DNA from: Blastococcus colisei
GTDB lineage: Bacteria; Actinomycetota; Actinomycetes; Mycobacteriales; Geodermatophilaceae
Length of the DNA stretch: 64,000 bases
Direction of reading: 5' to 3'
Assembly: GCF_006717095.1 (NCBI RefSeq)
Contig: NZ_VFQE01000001.1
Location: forward strand, 2,294,001-2,358,000
A program made the translations under genes and the position numbers. This document shows, piece by piece, positions 8,737 through 16,624 of this stretch (position 1 is its first letter; every line of letters starts with the position of its first letter). Under the pieces are notes generated by a model, which saw only the letters and a program-made list of their open reading frames with translations, searched no databases and had not been told where the DNA came from.

Positions 8737-9837
8737 TCATGCGGTCAGCTTGCGCCGGCCGATCTCGATGGCGAGTTCGCGCTCGTCGCCGTACCAGGTG
8801 CGGAGCGACAGCGCGCGCTTGTAATACCAGTGCAGGTCGTACTCGTAGGTGAATCCGATCCCGCCGTGCATCTGGAGCGCGTTCTCGCAGGCGAACCGCG
8901 CCGTCTCCGCCGCCGTGGCCTTGACCGTCATGGCGGCGACCTCGAGTTCCTCTGGCGTGAGCGATGCCGAGTCGGCCGCGACGGCCTCGCAGAAGTTCTC
9001 CAGCAGGATCACCCGCTGGGCCACCGACGCGGCGATGTGGCGGATCGCCTGGAAGGTCGCGATCGCGCGGCCGAACTGTTCCCGCTGCTGGATGTACTCC
9101 AGGCTCATCTCGAGTACGTGCCGGGCGATCCCGGCGAGCTCTTCGGCGATCAGCAGCCGATGCCAGGCCCGCAGCTGCAGGACCACCGACGCTGCGGCGG
9201 AACCGCGGGCGAGCACGTCGCCGGGTCCGGCCTCGACGCCGTCGAAACGCACGTGAGCGAAGGAGGCGCCCGGATCGACGCTGGGCCGCTCGGTGACGGT
9301 GATCCCGGCCCGGGTGGCGGGCACCAGGGCGACCACGGACTCGGTGCCGTCCTGTGCGACCACGACGATCTCGTCGGCGCCGGCGCCGAACCGCACCAGC
9401 TCCATCGACCCGTCGAGCCGGTCGGACCCGTGGCGCAGCTCGCCCGTGGCCTGCCGCCAGTCGTTGGTGACCCCGGGGTCGGCCACGGCGATCCGCGTCC
9501 CACCCGACGAGACGTCCTGCAGGCGGGAGCGGAGCCCGTCGCCCTGCGGGACCGCGGACAGCAGTAGACCGGGGACCAGCATCTGCTCGAGCATCGGGCC
9601 GGTGAGGAGCTCCCGTCCGAAGAGCCTGAACACTGGCGCAAGCTCTGCGGGGTGCAGCCCGAGGCCGTCCTGCTCCTCGGGGGCGACGAGGGAGTACCAG
9701 CCCAGCCGGCCGACGTCCTCGACCAGCTCGTCATCCGAGCCGTTGGCGTGCAGCATGGCCAGCCGTCGGTCGGCCGTGAAGGACCGCTTCAGGTACTCGC
9801 TCACCGGGGCGACGAGCCCGCTGTTCGTGTCAGCCAC
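8737..9837 (-). CDS. Acyl-CoA dehydrogenase-like subunit lacking an obvious catalytic Glu
   Basis: 366-residue acyl-CoA dehydrogenase homologue, short compared with the usual 380-390. The C-terminal FAD-side motif MHGGIGFTYEYDLHWYYKRA is present, but there is no YEGT loop or convincing catalytic Glu. In actinobacteria such short FadE proteins commonly form alpha2beta2 complexes with an adjacent full subunit (the ChsE type of Mycobacterium tuberculosis). The next gene upstream is such a partner, overlapping by 8 nt (GTG start at 9837 inside the partner's stop region). Inference: structural/FAD-binding half of a heteromeric dehydrogenase acting on a bulky acyl-CoA. Confidence 0.85.
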   Translation of the reverse strand: MADTNSGLVAPVSEYLKRSFTADRRLAMLHANGSDDELVEDVGRLGWYSLVAPEEQDGLGLHPAELAPVFRLFGRELLTGPMLEQMLVPGLLLSAVPQGDGLRSRLQDVSSGGTRIAVADPGVTNDWRQATGELRHGSDRLDGSMELVRFGAGADEIVVVAQDGTESVVALVPATRAGITVTERPSVDPGASFAHVRFDGVEAGPGDVLARGSAAASVVLQLRAWHRLLIAEELAGIARHVLEMSLEYIQQREQFGRAIATFQAIRHIAASVAQRVILLENFCEAVAADSASLTPEELEVAAMTVKATAAETARFACENALQMHGGIGFTYEYDLHWYYKRALSLRTWYGDERELAIEIGRRKLTA

Positions 9838-11005
9838 GAGGCAACCCCAGCAATCTCTCGGCGATGATGTTGCGCTGGACCTGGGACGTGCCGCCGTAGA
9901 TGGAGGCGGCGCGGGAGTAGTAGTGCTCCTTGGTCCAGCGAGCGGCGTCGAGCCCGAGCGGACGTGCGTCCGTGACGTTGCGCAGCGGGCCGAGCAGGTC
10001 GGTGATCGAGGTGTACATCAGCTGTTCGGTCTCGTTGAGGCTCAGCTTGTCGACCGAGTCGTAGGCGCTGGGCCCCTCGCCGTTCATCTTCCGTTCCATG
10101 GTCTTGCGCGTCTGCCCCTCGAGCCCTTGGACGGCGGTGTAGGCGCGCCCCACCTGCTCGCAGACGTGATCGTCGGGCCGGTTCCCGGACGCCGCGAAGT
10201 GACTGCGGAGCTCCTGGACCGCATCCTCGACGGCCACCTCGTACTCGACACATCGGCGAAGGGTGTAGGAGCCCCGCTCGTCCCCGAGCGTGTGTTGGGC
10301 GATCGACCATCCGGCGTTGAGCTCACCCACGAGGTTGCTCACCGGCACGCGGACGTCCTCGAAGAAGACCTCGCAGAACTCCTCGTCGCCCGTCATCTGG
10401 ACCAGCGGCCGAACCGTGACCCCCGGCGTCGACATGTCGACGAGGATGTAGCTGATGCCCTTGTGCTTGGGGGCATCGGGATCGGTCCGGGCCAGCAGCG
10501 CGCACCACTGGGCCTTGTGCGCCCACGAGGTCCAGACCTTCTGACCGTCGATGACGAACTCGTCACCCTCGACCCGCGCGCGGGTGCGCAGCGACGCGAG
10601 GTCGGAGCCGGAGTTCGGCTCGGAGAACCCCTGGCACCAGATGTCGTCACCGGAGAGCAGGCGGGGCAGGAGCGTCGCTTTCTGCTCCGGGCTGCCGTAG
10701 TGGTCGATCGATGGGCCGACCACGTCCAGGCCGATGAGCCCGATGGGCTGAGGTGCGCCGGCCCGGGCCAGTTCCTCGGCGAAGACCATCTGGTGCAGCG
10801 GTGTGAGCCCCTGCCCCCCGGCCTCACGAGACCAGGAGATCCCGATCCAGCCGGCGTCGAAGAGGGCTCGCTGCCACTGGCGGAGGACGGCGAAGCGCCC
10901 GTCGAGGTCGAGCGGCACGTCAGGCTTCTCCACCTGTGCCAGCCAGCTCCGCACGGATGCGCGGTAGTCCTCCAGGGAGGGAGCGTCGTGGTTCGTCTCG
11001 GTCAC
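9830..11005 (-). CDS. Acyl-CoA dehydrogenase, probable catalytic partner subunit
   Basis: 391-residue acyl-CoA dehydrogenase with the FAD-binding stretch GFSEPNSGSDLAS (about 126-138) and VWTSWAH. The C-terminal loop reads IYGGTSQVQRNIIAERLLG, with Gly where MCAD-type enzymes have the catalytic Glu. Instead, Glu243 in LGDERGSYT lies where IVD/LCAD- and FadE26-type enzymes keep their base. The frame extends to a GTG at 11041, but GTG 11005 has GAGG eight bases upstream and follows the hydratase stop by 10 nt, so it is preferred. Pairing with the short FadE-like gene downstream suggests an alpha2beta2 dehydrogenase forming the 2-enoyl-CoA used by the neighbouring hydratase. Confidence 0.87.
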   Translation of the reverse strand: MTETNHDAPSLEDYRASVRSWLAQVEKPDVPLDLDGRFAVLRQWQRALFDAGWIGISWSREAGGQGLTPLHQMVFAEELARAGAPQPIGLIGLDVVGPSIDHYGSPEQKATLLPRLLSGDDIWCQGFSEPNSGSDLASLRTRARVEGDEFVIDGQKVWTSWAHKAQWCALLARTDPDAPKHKGISYILVDMSTPGVTVRPLVQMTGDEEFCEVFFEDVRVPVSNLVGELNAGWSIAQHTLGDERGSYTLRRCVEYEVAVEDAVQELRSHFAASGNRPDDHVCEQVGRAYTAVQGLEGQTRKTMERKMNGEGPSAYDSVDKLSLNETEQLMYTSITDLLGPLRNVTDARPLGLDAARWTKEHYYSRAASIYGGTSQVQRNIIAERLLGLPRG

Positions 11006-11015
11006 GACAGCCGCC

Positions 11016-11789
11016 TCACTTGCCGGTGTACTGCGGCTCACGCCGCTCGAAGAAGGCCTGGACGGCTTCCTTGGCGTCCTCGGTCCCGGACAACTCGGCG
11101 GTGAGGCTCTGCTCGAACTGGTAGCCCGACTTCAGGTCCATGTACTCGATCTGGTTCAGGCTGCGCTTGGCGATCTTGATAGCGACGGGGCTGTGTCGGG
11201 TGATCCGGTGCGCCAGTCGGGTGGCCGCCTGCTCCAGCTCCTCCGAGGAGACGATGCTCGCGATACCGCCGTACTGGACCAGATCCTCCGCCGGAATCAG
11301 GTCCGCCGTGTAGTGCATGAGCCGGACGACGCCCTGCGGTACCAGTCGCGACATGTGCTTGGCGCCGCCCATCACTCCGACCCCGATCTCGGGAAGGCTG
11401 AAGCGCGCACCTTCGGCGGCGACGACGAGATCGCAGGAGGCGGCCAGGGCCACCCCGGTACCGACCGCGACGCCCCGTACCGCGGCGATGACGGGAAGAG
11501 CCGAGTCGTAGATCGCCCAGAACGCCTCGCGCACCGCCATCATCCGGGGGCCCGAGTTCTGCGGGCTGAGGGTTTTGAACTCCTCAAGGTCATTGCCGCC
11601 GCAGAAGTGCTTGCCCTCACCGACGAGGACGACAGCGCGCGCGTCGGGGGCGTACTCCTCGATCCGCGAGAACAGCCGCTTTATCTCGGCGTACATCGGT
11701 TGGTTCACCGCGTTCACGGGAGGCCGTCTCATGGTGACGGTCGTCACGTGGTCCTCGGTGACGACGTCAAGGAACTCGAACCCGGCCAC
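11016..11789 (-). CDS. Enoyl-CoA hydratase/isomerase family protein
   Basis: 257-residue crotonase-fold protein. Visible are the oxyanion-hole segments GKHFCGGNDLEEF and RGVAVGTGVALAASCD, and LPEIGVGVMGG, which keeps the second catalytic Glu. The first Glu of true hydratases is Val in GTGVALA, so it may be an isomerase, a hydrolase-like or a ring-active crotonase rather than a standard hydratase. The start is GTG 11789 preceded by GGAGAG. It heads the operon and is preceded by the operator-like sites at 11809-11846. Confidence 0.87.
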   Translation of the reverse strand: MAGFEFLDVVTEDHVTTVTMRRPPVNAVNQPMYAEIKRLFSRIEEYAPDARAVVLVGEGKHFCGGNDLEEFKTLSPQNSGPRMMAVREAFWAIYDSALPVIAAVRGVAVGTGVALAASCDLVVAAEGARFSLPEIGVGVMGGAKHMSRLVPQGVVRLMHYTADLIPAEDLVQYGGIASIVSSEELEQAATRLAHRITRHSPVAIKIAKRSLNQIEYMDLKSGYQFEQSLTAELSGTEDAKEAVQAFFERREPQYTGK

Positions 11790-11808
11790 TCAACTCTCCG
11801 TCCGTCGA

Positions 11809-11846
11809 CCTTCCAGTCGGTCGAAATCTCCCGACCGATTGGGAGG
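11809..11846. promoter_or_regulatory. Inverted pair of operator-like sites upstream of the hydratase-dehydrogenase-ligase operon
   Basis: The plus strand at 11809-11826 reads CCTTCCAGTCGGTCGAAA and the minus strand of 11829-11846 reads CCTCCCAATCGGTCGGGA, two copies facing each other. They match the site beside the TetR gene at 16/18 and 15/18 positions. They lie 20-57 nt upstream of the hydratase GTG, where a repressor could block the promoter. Assignment to the TetR at 5666-6367 is inferred from sequence sharing. Confidence 0.65.
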
Positions 11847-11929
11847 TTGCCATCGCCGAGGTCGAGAAGCAATAGAGGGGCGCGCCTCCGGAGCGGTGCG
11901 CGGCCCGGCACTGCACGACCGGCAGGACG

Positions 11930-12730
11930 TCAGTGTCCGGTGTAGCGCGGCGGGCGCTTCTCGCGATAGGCCTCGAGCGCCTCGGCCATGTCGGCGGTCC
12001 GGCTGGTGAGCACCTGATTGTGGTTCTCCAGCTCCAACGCCGCCTCGAGCGACGGCGCATCGACGTTGATCTGCACGACCTGCTTGGTCAGTCGCACCCC
12101 GAGAGGGCTGTTGCCCGCGATGACCTCTGCGAGGTCGAGCGCCTCATCCACCAGGTTCTCCCCGCCGACCACGAGGTTCACCAGACCGATCCGCGCAGCT
12201 TCCTCCGCCGCGACGAGGCGACCGGTCAGCAGGATCTCGTAGGCCTGCCCCAGGCCGACGATCCGGGGAAGCATCCACGAGCTGCCGCAGTCACCACCGG
12301 TCAGGCCGATCTTGATGAATGCTGCGTTGAAGCGGGCCTCGGGAGCCGCGTACCGGATGTCCGCGGCCAGGGCCAGCGAGAAGCCGGCTCCGGCCGCCGG
12401 CCCGTTGACAGCGGCGATGACCGGTTGGGGCAGTCGCCGGAATGCTGCCACGGCGTCGGCCCACGACTCCTGCCCGTCGAGCATCTCCGTGGTGGTCATC
12501 CCCGGCAGCGTGTCCGCCGCGTCCAGGTCGAGGCCGGCGCAGAACCCGCGCCCAGCACCCGTGAGGACGACCACGCGGACCGTGTCGTCATCCGCCGTGG
12601 TGTCGCAGAAGGAGCGAAGCGCACGGAACATGTCGAAGGTCAGCGCGTTCAGACGGCCCGGTCTGTTGAGAGTGACCAGCACGATGCCGTCTCGCGGCCG
12701 GGTCACGATCAGCGTCTCGTCACTCGACAT
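11930..12730 (-). CDS. Enoyl-CoA hydratase/isomerase family protein (second copy)
   Basis: 266-residue crotonase-fold protein. It carries NRPGRLNALTFDM, the oxyanion segment GRGFCAGLDL and NGPAAGAGFSLALAAD. The usual catalytic Glu region reads GLTGGDCGSSW, with Asp, as in many actinobacterial EchA proteins of the 2-(1,2-epoxy)/isomerase-like group. ATG 12730 has GGGAG eight bases before it; a GTG at 12766 is the longer alternative. It lies 140 nt upstream of, and in the same direction as, the first hydratase operon and diverges from the FadD-type gene. Confidence 0.85.
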   Translation of the reverse strand: MSSDETLIVTRPRDGIVLVTLNRPGRLNALTFDMFRALRSFCDTTADDDTVRVVVLTGAGRGFCAGLDLDAADTLPGMTTTEMLDGQESWADAVAAFRRLPQPVIAAVNGPAAGAGFSLALAADIRYAAPEARFNAAFIKIGLTGGDCGSSWMLPRIVGLGQAYEILLTGRLVAAEEAARIGLVNLVVGGENLVDEALDLAEVIAGNSPLGVRLTKQVVQINVDAPSLEAALELENHNQVLTSRTADMAEALEAYREKRPPRYTGH

Positions 12731-12910
12731 CTCACTGACTCCCTCGAACGTGGACGCAAGGTCCACAAGCTACGGGGAGGTGGACAGCCGCCTGTGCTGG
12801 ACACCTCGACTCCCCGGCCCGCATGATGGCCGGCACGCCGCCATGGTTCGCGACGGGCCTCGTCCTTCGGCACCGCCGGTCAACGCCCTACGTCCCGCAA
12901 GGAGCCCTGG

Positions 12911-14530
12911 GTGAGGGGACTCATGATGGATCGGCCGCTGTTGCTGCGGTCGTTCCTCCAACGCAACGAGCAACTCCATGGTCGCCGCACGGTCTCCGCC
13001 GTGGCCGACGACGGGCTCGTGACGCGCACGTACGCCGACATCGGGCGACGCGCCCGCCTGCTGGCGTCGGGACTGGCGGGGATCGGCATCGGCACAGGTG
13101 ACCGCGTCGCCACGATCGGCTGGAACACGCTGACGCATTTCGAGGCCTACTTCGCCGTTCCGTGCATGGGGGCGGTGCTGCACACCGTCAACTTCCGGCT
13201 CTTTCCCGACCAGGTGGCCTACATCCTTGGCCACGCCGGCAGCAGGGCCGTGCTGATCGACGCCGACCAGTGGCCGCTGCTCGAACAGGTCATCGATCGT
13301 TGTCCGGACCTGCAGACGATCGTCGTCATGAACGGCCCACCGCCCGGGAGCCGGCTGGCCGGGCGGGCGGTCCACGGCTACGAGGATGTCATCGCCGCCG
13401 GGGATGCCGACTACGACTTTCCCGAGTTCGACGAGAACACCGCTGCCGGCCTCTGCTACACGTCAGCGACGACCGGCAATCCCAAGGGGGTCCTCTACTC
13501 GCACCGGAGCATGGTGCTGCACAGTCTCGCGCACTGCCTGGCCGACGCCTTCGGTCTCAGCGAGCGGATGCGGATCCTGGTCGCGACGCCGATGTTCCAC
13601 GCAAACGCGTGGGGAATTCCCCACTCTGCGGCGCTGACGGGCGCGGTGCTGGTACTCCCGGGGCGGGCCCCGGATGCGGCGCGCCTGGTCGGCCTGGTCG
13701 AGGACCTGCAGGTCACGCACCTCTGCGGGGCCGTCTCCGTTGGCGTGATGATCCGGGACTTCGTCGATCCAGCGGCCGCGCGGCACGACCTGACCAGCCT
13801 CGAGGCTGTCTGGCTCGGCGGGCAGGCGCCGACCGAGGCGCTGGTCCGGTGGTTCGAGGAGCACGCCGGTGCCGAGGTGTGGCAGGGGTGGGGGATGACC
13901 GAGGCATCACCCTTGGCGACGTTCAACCACGTCGACCACGACCTACGGGCGGAGCCGACGGAGGACCGCCACCGTCGGGCGCTGCGACAAGGGGCGCCCC
14001 TGCCGCTGGTCGAGCTGGCACTCGTGGACAAGGACGGGCACTCGGTGCCCTGGAATGGCACATCGGTCGGAGAGTTCCGGCTGCGCGGTCCGTGGATAGC
14101 CCGGGAGTACTTCGACGATCCCGAGCGCACCGCGGAGGTGTTCGTCGACGGCTGGTATCGCACGGGGGACGTGGGCGTGGTGGACCCCGACGGGTACATG
14201 CGGCTCCACGACCGGGAGAAGGACCTCATCAAGAGCGGGGGAGAGTGGATCTCCTCGGTGGAACTGGAGAACGCGCTGCAGGCGCACCCGGGTGTGTCCG
14301 AGGCTGTCGTCGTCGCCGTGCCGCACGAGAAGTGGCGGGAACGTCCGCTCGCCTGCATCGTGCCGGCCGACCGGGCGAATCCTCCCGACCCCGCCGAGCT
14401 GGATGATTTCCTGGCGGCGCGGGTAGCCAAGTGGTGGATCCCCGACCGGTACGAGTTCGTGTCGTCGATTCCCAAGACGGGGGTGGGGAAGACCGACAAG
14501 AAGCAGGTCCGCGAGCAGTTCCGGTCCTGA
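12911..14530 (+). CDS. Fatty-acid/medium-chain acyl-CoA synthetase (AMP-binding)
   Basis: 539-residue ANL enzyme of the AlkK/medium-chain type. Motifs are YTSATTGNPKG (P-loop), GWGMTEASPLAT, DGWYRTGDVGVVD, the hinge KDLIKSGGEWIS, and PKTGVGKTDKKQVRE with the C-terminal lysine. GTG 12911 has AAGGAG six bases upstream and gives the family's usual N-terminus (a short leader, then MDRPLLLRSF); ATG 12923 or 12926 are alternatives. It diverges from the second enoyl-CoA hydratase with a 180-nt gap that contains no clear operator. Confidence 0.9.
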   Translation: MRGLMMDRPLLLRSFLQRNEQLHGRRTVSAVADDGLVTRTYADIGRRARLLASGLAGIGIGTGDRVATIGWNTLTHFEAYFAVPCMGAVLHTVNFRLFPDQVAYILGHAGSRAVLIDADQWPLLEQVIDRCPDLQTIVVMNGPPPGSRLAGRAVHGYEDVIAAGDADYDFPEFDENTAAGLCYTSATTGNPKGVLYSHRSMVLHSLAHCLADAFGLSERMRILVATPMFHANAWGIPHSAALTGAVLVLPGRAPDAARLVGLVEDLQVTHLCGAVSVGVMIRDFVDPAAARHDLTSLEAVWLGGQAPTEALVRWFEEHAGAEVWQGWGMTEASPLATFNHVDHDLRAEPTEDRHRRALRQGAPLPLVELALVDKDGHSVPWNGTSVGEFRLRGPWIAREYFDDPERTAEVFVDGWYRTGDVGVVDPDGYMRLHDREKDLIKSGGEWISSVELENALQAHPGVSEAVVVAVPHEKWRERPLACIVPADRANPPDPAELDDFLAARVAKWWIPDRYEFVSSIPKTGVGKTDKKQVREQFRS

Positions 14531-14555
14531 TCAGCCGGATGTGCCCACCGATGCC

Positions 14556-14585
14556 GGCTACTTCAGGATGCGGGCTACTTCAGGA
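14556..14585. repeat. 17-bp tandem duplication over the 3' end of the SDR gene
   Basis: GGCTACTTCAGGA occurs at 14556-14568 and again at 14573-14585. On the minus strand this duplicates the last codons and stop of the SDR (LK-stop), leaving a second copy just past the real stop. It looks like a small replication slippage event with no coding effect. Confidence 0.75.
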
Positions 14586-15384
14586 GGAAGCCCGCATCGA
14601 CGGGGATCGCCGCGCCGGTGAGCCACCGCGCCCGGTCCGACACCAGCCAGCTGACCACCTCCGCGACATCGGCCGGTTCGATCGCCCCGACCGGCAGCAC
14701 GTTCTCGGTCATGAACCGACCCAGCTGCTCGCGCGTGGACAACCAGTCGCCGAAGAACTGGTTGAAAGCCATGGGAGTGGCCACCCCGGTCGGATGGATG
14801 GTGTTGACCCTGATGTTGTGCCGGCCCAGCTCGTGGGCGAGGTTGCGCATCAGTCCGACCACCCCGTGCTTGGCCGCCGTGTAATCGGTGAGTGCCGGGT
14901 AGGACCGCAGGCCGGCGACCGACGACGTGATGACGATCGAGCCACCGCGGCCGCCCTCGATCATGTGCGGGATTACCGCCCGGCAGGCCTTGAAGACCCC
15001 GGTGAGGTTGACCCCGACCGTCTCGTCCCACTGCTGGTCGGAGATCTCCCAGACGTTCTCCGTCACCGTCATGATGCCGGCGTTGGCCAGCAGGACGTCG
15101 ATCCTGCCGAACTCGGCCATGGCGCGGTCGGTGAGGTTCTGCATTGCCGCGGTATCACGCACGTCGGCGATCACGCCGATGCACCGCCGGCCGGTCCTCT
15201 CGACCAGCTGAATCGTCTCCTCGAGGTCGGCAGGTTCCGCCATGGGGTACGGCACGGACCCGAGCTGGGCGGCGAGGTCGCACAGCACGATGTCGGCGCC
15301 ATCCCGGGCCAGCCGAAGGGCGTGGGCCCGTCCTTGCCCACGGGCGCCGCCGGTGATGACCGCGACCTTGCCTTCCAACTCCAC
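14575..15384 (-). CDS. Mycofactocin-coupled SDR family oxidoreductase
   Basis: 269-residue SDR with the features that set apart the mycofactocin-associated subfamily: GGARGQGRAHALRLARDGAD at the nucleotide site, the acidic insertion YPMAEPADLEETIQLVE, and GRRCIGVIADVRD. Catalytic residues are Ser in TSSVAG and Tyr/Lys in YTAAKHG. In this subfamily the NAD(H) stays bound and is reoxidised by the peptide-derived redox cofactor mycofactocin. GTG 15384 has GGGAG six bases upstream. No mycofactocin synthesis genes are in the window. It may oxidise an alcohol produced in the adjacent catabolic island. Confidence 0.85.
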   Translation of the reverse strand: MELEGKVAVITGGARGQGRAHALRLARDGADIVLCDLAAQLGSVPYPMAEPADLEETIQLVERTGRRCIGVIADVRDTAAMQNLTDRAMAEFGRIDVLLANAGIMTVTENVWEISDQQWDETVGVNLTGVFKACRAVIPHMIEGGRGGSIVITSSVAGLRSYPALTDYTAAKHGVVGLMRNLAHELGRHNIRVNTIHPTGVATPMAFNQFFGDWLSTREQLGRFMTENVLPVGAIEPADVAEVVSWLVSDRARWLTGAAIPVDAGFLLK

Positions 15385-15599
15385 TCGTGACTCCCGTCAG
15401 CTAGGCATCCGTAGCAGGATCGTAGGGGCGCAAGGTCAGAAGCGCCGTGGGCAGTCCTGGCGGCGGTCCGGCACGGCTGCCCTCGCCGAGCGCTTCGCCG
15501 ACGTGGAACAGCGGTCGGCTTCACTCAGCGCCCCCCGGCCCGGGTGGTGGAGAACGGAGGAGGAACGCGCCCTCTTCGCCATGCAGGACGCCCCGATGG

Positions 15600-15880
15600 A
15601 CACCGGGCCCGTCCCGGGCCGACCGGTAGCTGGTCGTCGGGGCCATCAGCACGGTCAACGAGTATCCGTACTGCGCGACCCGGCTGGCCGCCGAGCCGAC
15701 GGCCCCTCACGCAGGCCGATGTCGAGTCGCTCACCGTTCACGGTCTGACCCAGGATGACGTGGGGGACGTCGGGATGGTCACGTCGTCCTTCCCGCTGTC
15801 AGACCGGCTCGCGCTCTTCGCAGCGATCATGCCCAACCTCGAGTTCCTCCTCATGGGCCGCATCGCCGAGCGGGGACATT
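15600..15880 (+). pseudogene. Remnant of a carboxymuconolactone decarboxylase/peroxidase-related protein
   Basis: Fragments in two frames resemble the AhpD/CMD peroxidase-related family. LVVGAISTVNEYPYCATR (about 15630-15683) corresponds to the strand-helix with the CxxC site but keeps only one Cys. PLTQADVESLTVHGLTQDD and following residues (about 15705-15865) correspond to the C-terminal helices. A TAG at 15627-15629 and a frame change between the fragments interrupt it, and the central part is missing. Nothing intact can be translated. Confidence 0.5.
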
Positions 15881-15904
15881 CCTCCGGCTGGGCATCTCTC
15901 GGGA

Positions 15905-16165
15905 CCACGCGGTGCGGATGCTGATCCGTCGCGGTTGGCCACCGCCGTCGCGATCGGCCGTCACCTGCACATCGCCGGAGCCACGGTCCACAAGCACCTG
16001 GAGCACATCTACGGCAAGCTCGGCGTGGGGGACCGCCTTACCGCCGTCCTCGCGGCGCAGCGGGCCGGGATCCTGCCGGCCGCCGGAGCGCGGGCGCGCA
16101 ACGGTGGGCCGATGCCACGACACGCGGGCCCGGCGACGCCGCCCGGTCCGGGTCAGCCGCCGTAG
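15905..16165 (+). pseudogene. Remnant of a LuxR-type regulator C-terminus
   Basis: The residues VAIGRHLHIAGATVHKHLEH, followed by IYGKLGVGDRLTAV (about 15945-16055), are the recognition half of a LuxR/GerE helix-turn-helix. The first helix (LTPREREVL) and everything N-terminal are missing or out of frame. The tail is Pro/Gly-rich and overlaps the convergent VOC gene by 13 nt. Best read as a decayed gene end. The 768-nt gap 15385-16152 holds only this and the preceding remnant. Confidence 0.55.
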
Positions 16166-16527
16166 GGCCGGGTGACCAGCTCGAGGACGTGCCCGTCCGG
16201 GTCGTGCCAGTACACGCCGCGCCCGCCGTCGCCGGTGTTGATCCGGCCGGGCTGCCGCTGGAAGGGATCGGCCCAGAAGTCGAGTCCCCGGGCCCGGATA
16301 CGCCCGAAGATCTCGTCGAACTCCTGCTCGGTCACCAGAAACGCGTAGTGCCGTGGATGCACCTCCTCGTGGTCCATGAAATCCAGCGACACCCCGTTGG
16401 CCAGCTTCACCACCGCGAACGGCCCGAACGTGGTGGGCGGGCCCAGGCCGAGCACCTCGGCGAGGAACGTCGCGGACGTCCGCTTGTCGCTGGCGCCGAC
16501 GATGGTGTGGTCGAGCTGGACGGGCAT
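16153..16527 (-). CDS. VOC/glyoxalase family protein
   Basis: 124-residue vicinal-oxygen-chelate protein with two beta-alpha-beta-beta-beta modules. An N-terminal His in QLDHTIV, Glu-containing strands and the C-terminal DPDGHVLELVTRP motif, which supplies the metal-ligand Glu, are visible. ATG 16527 follows GGAGG by five bases; two GTG codons just upstream lie too close to that site. Such proteins bind metals for lyase, isomerase or dioxygenase chemistry or give drug resistance; the role here is unknown. Confidence 0.85.
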   Translation of the reverse strand: MPVQLDHTIVGASDKRTSATFLAEVLGLGPPTTFGPFAVVKLANGVSLDFMDHEEVHPRHYAFLVTEQEFDEIFGRIRARGLDFWADPFQRQPGRINTGDGGRGVYWHDPDGHVLELVTRPYGG

Positions 16528-16624
16528 CACCACCTCCGGCGTCGTCCTGAGGTCGATCGACTGCGGACCGACCCAAGCACGTCGAGGGCCGGAGAGGGGC
16601 CCCTGGCGTCGCGGGTGGGGGGAG

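Noticed and set aside
15627-15629. A second candidate UAG-Sec codon inside the CMD/AhpD-like remnant
   Set aside because: The TAG lies just before the LVVGAIS strand rather than at the CxxC site, no comparable hairpin follows, and the frame breaks again downstream. Decay explains it better.
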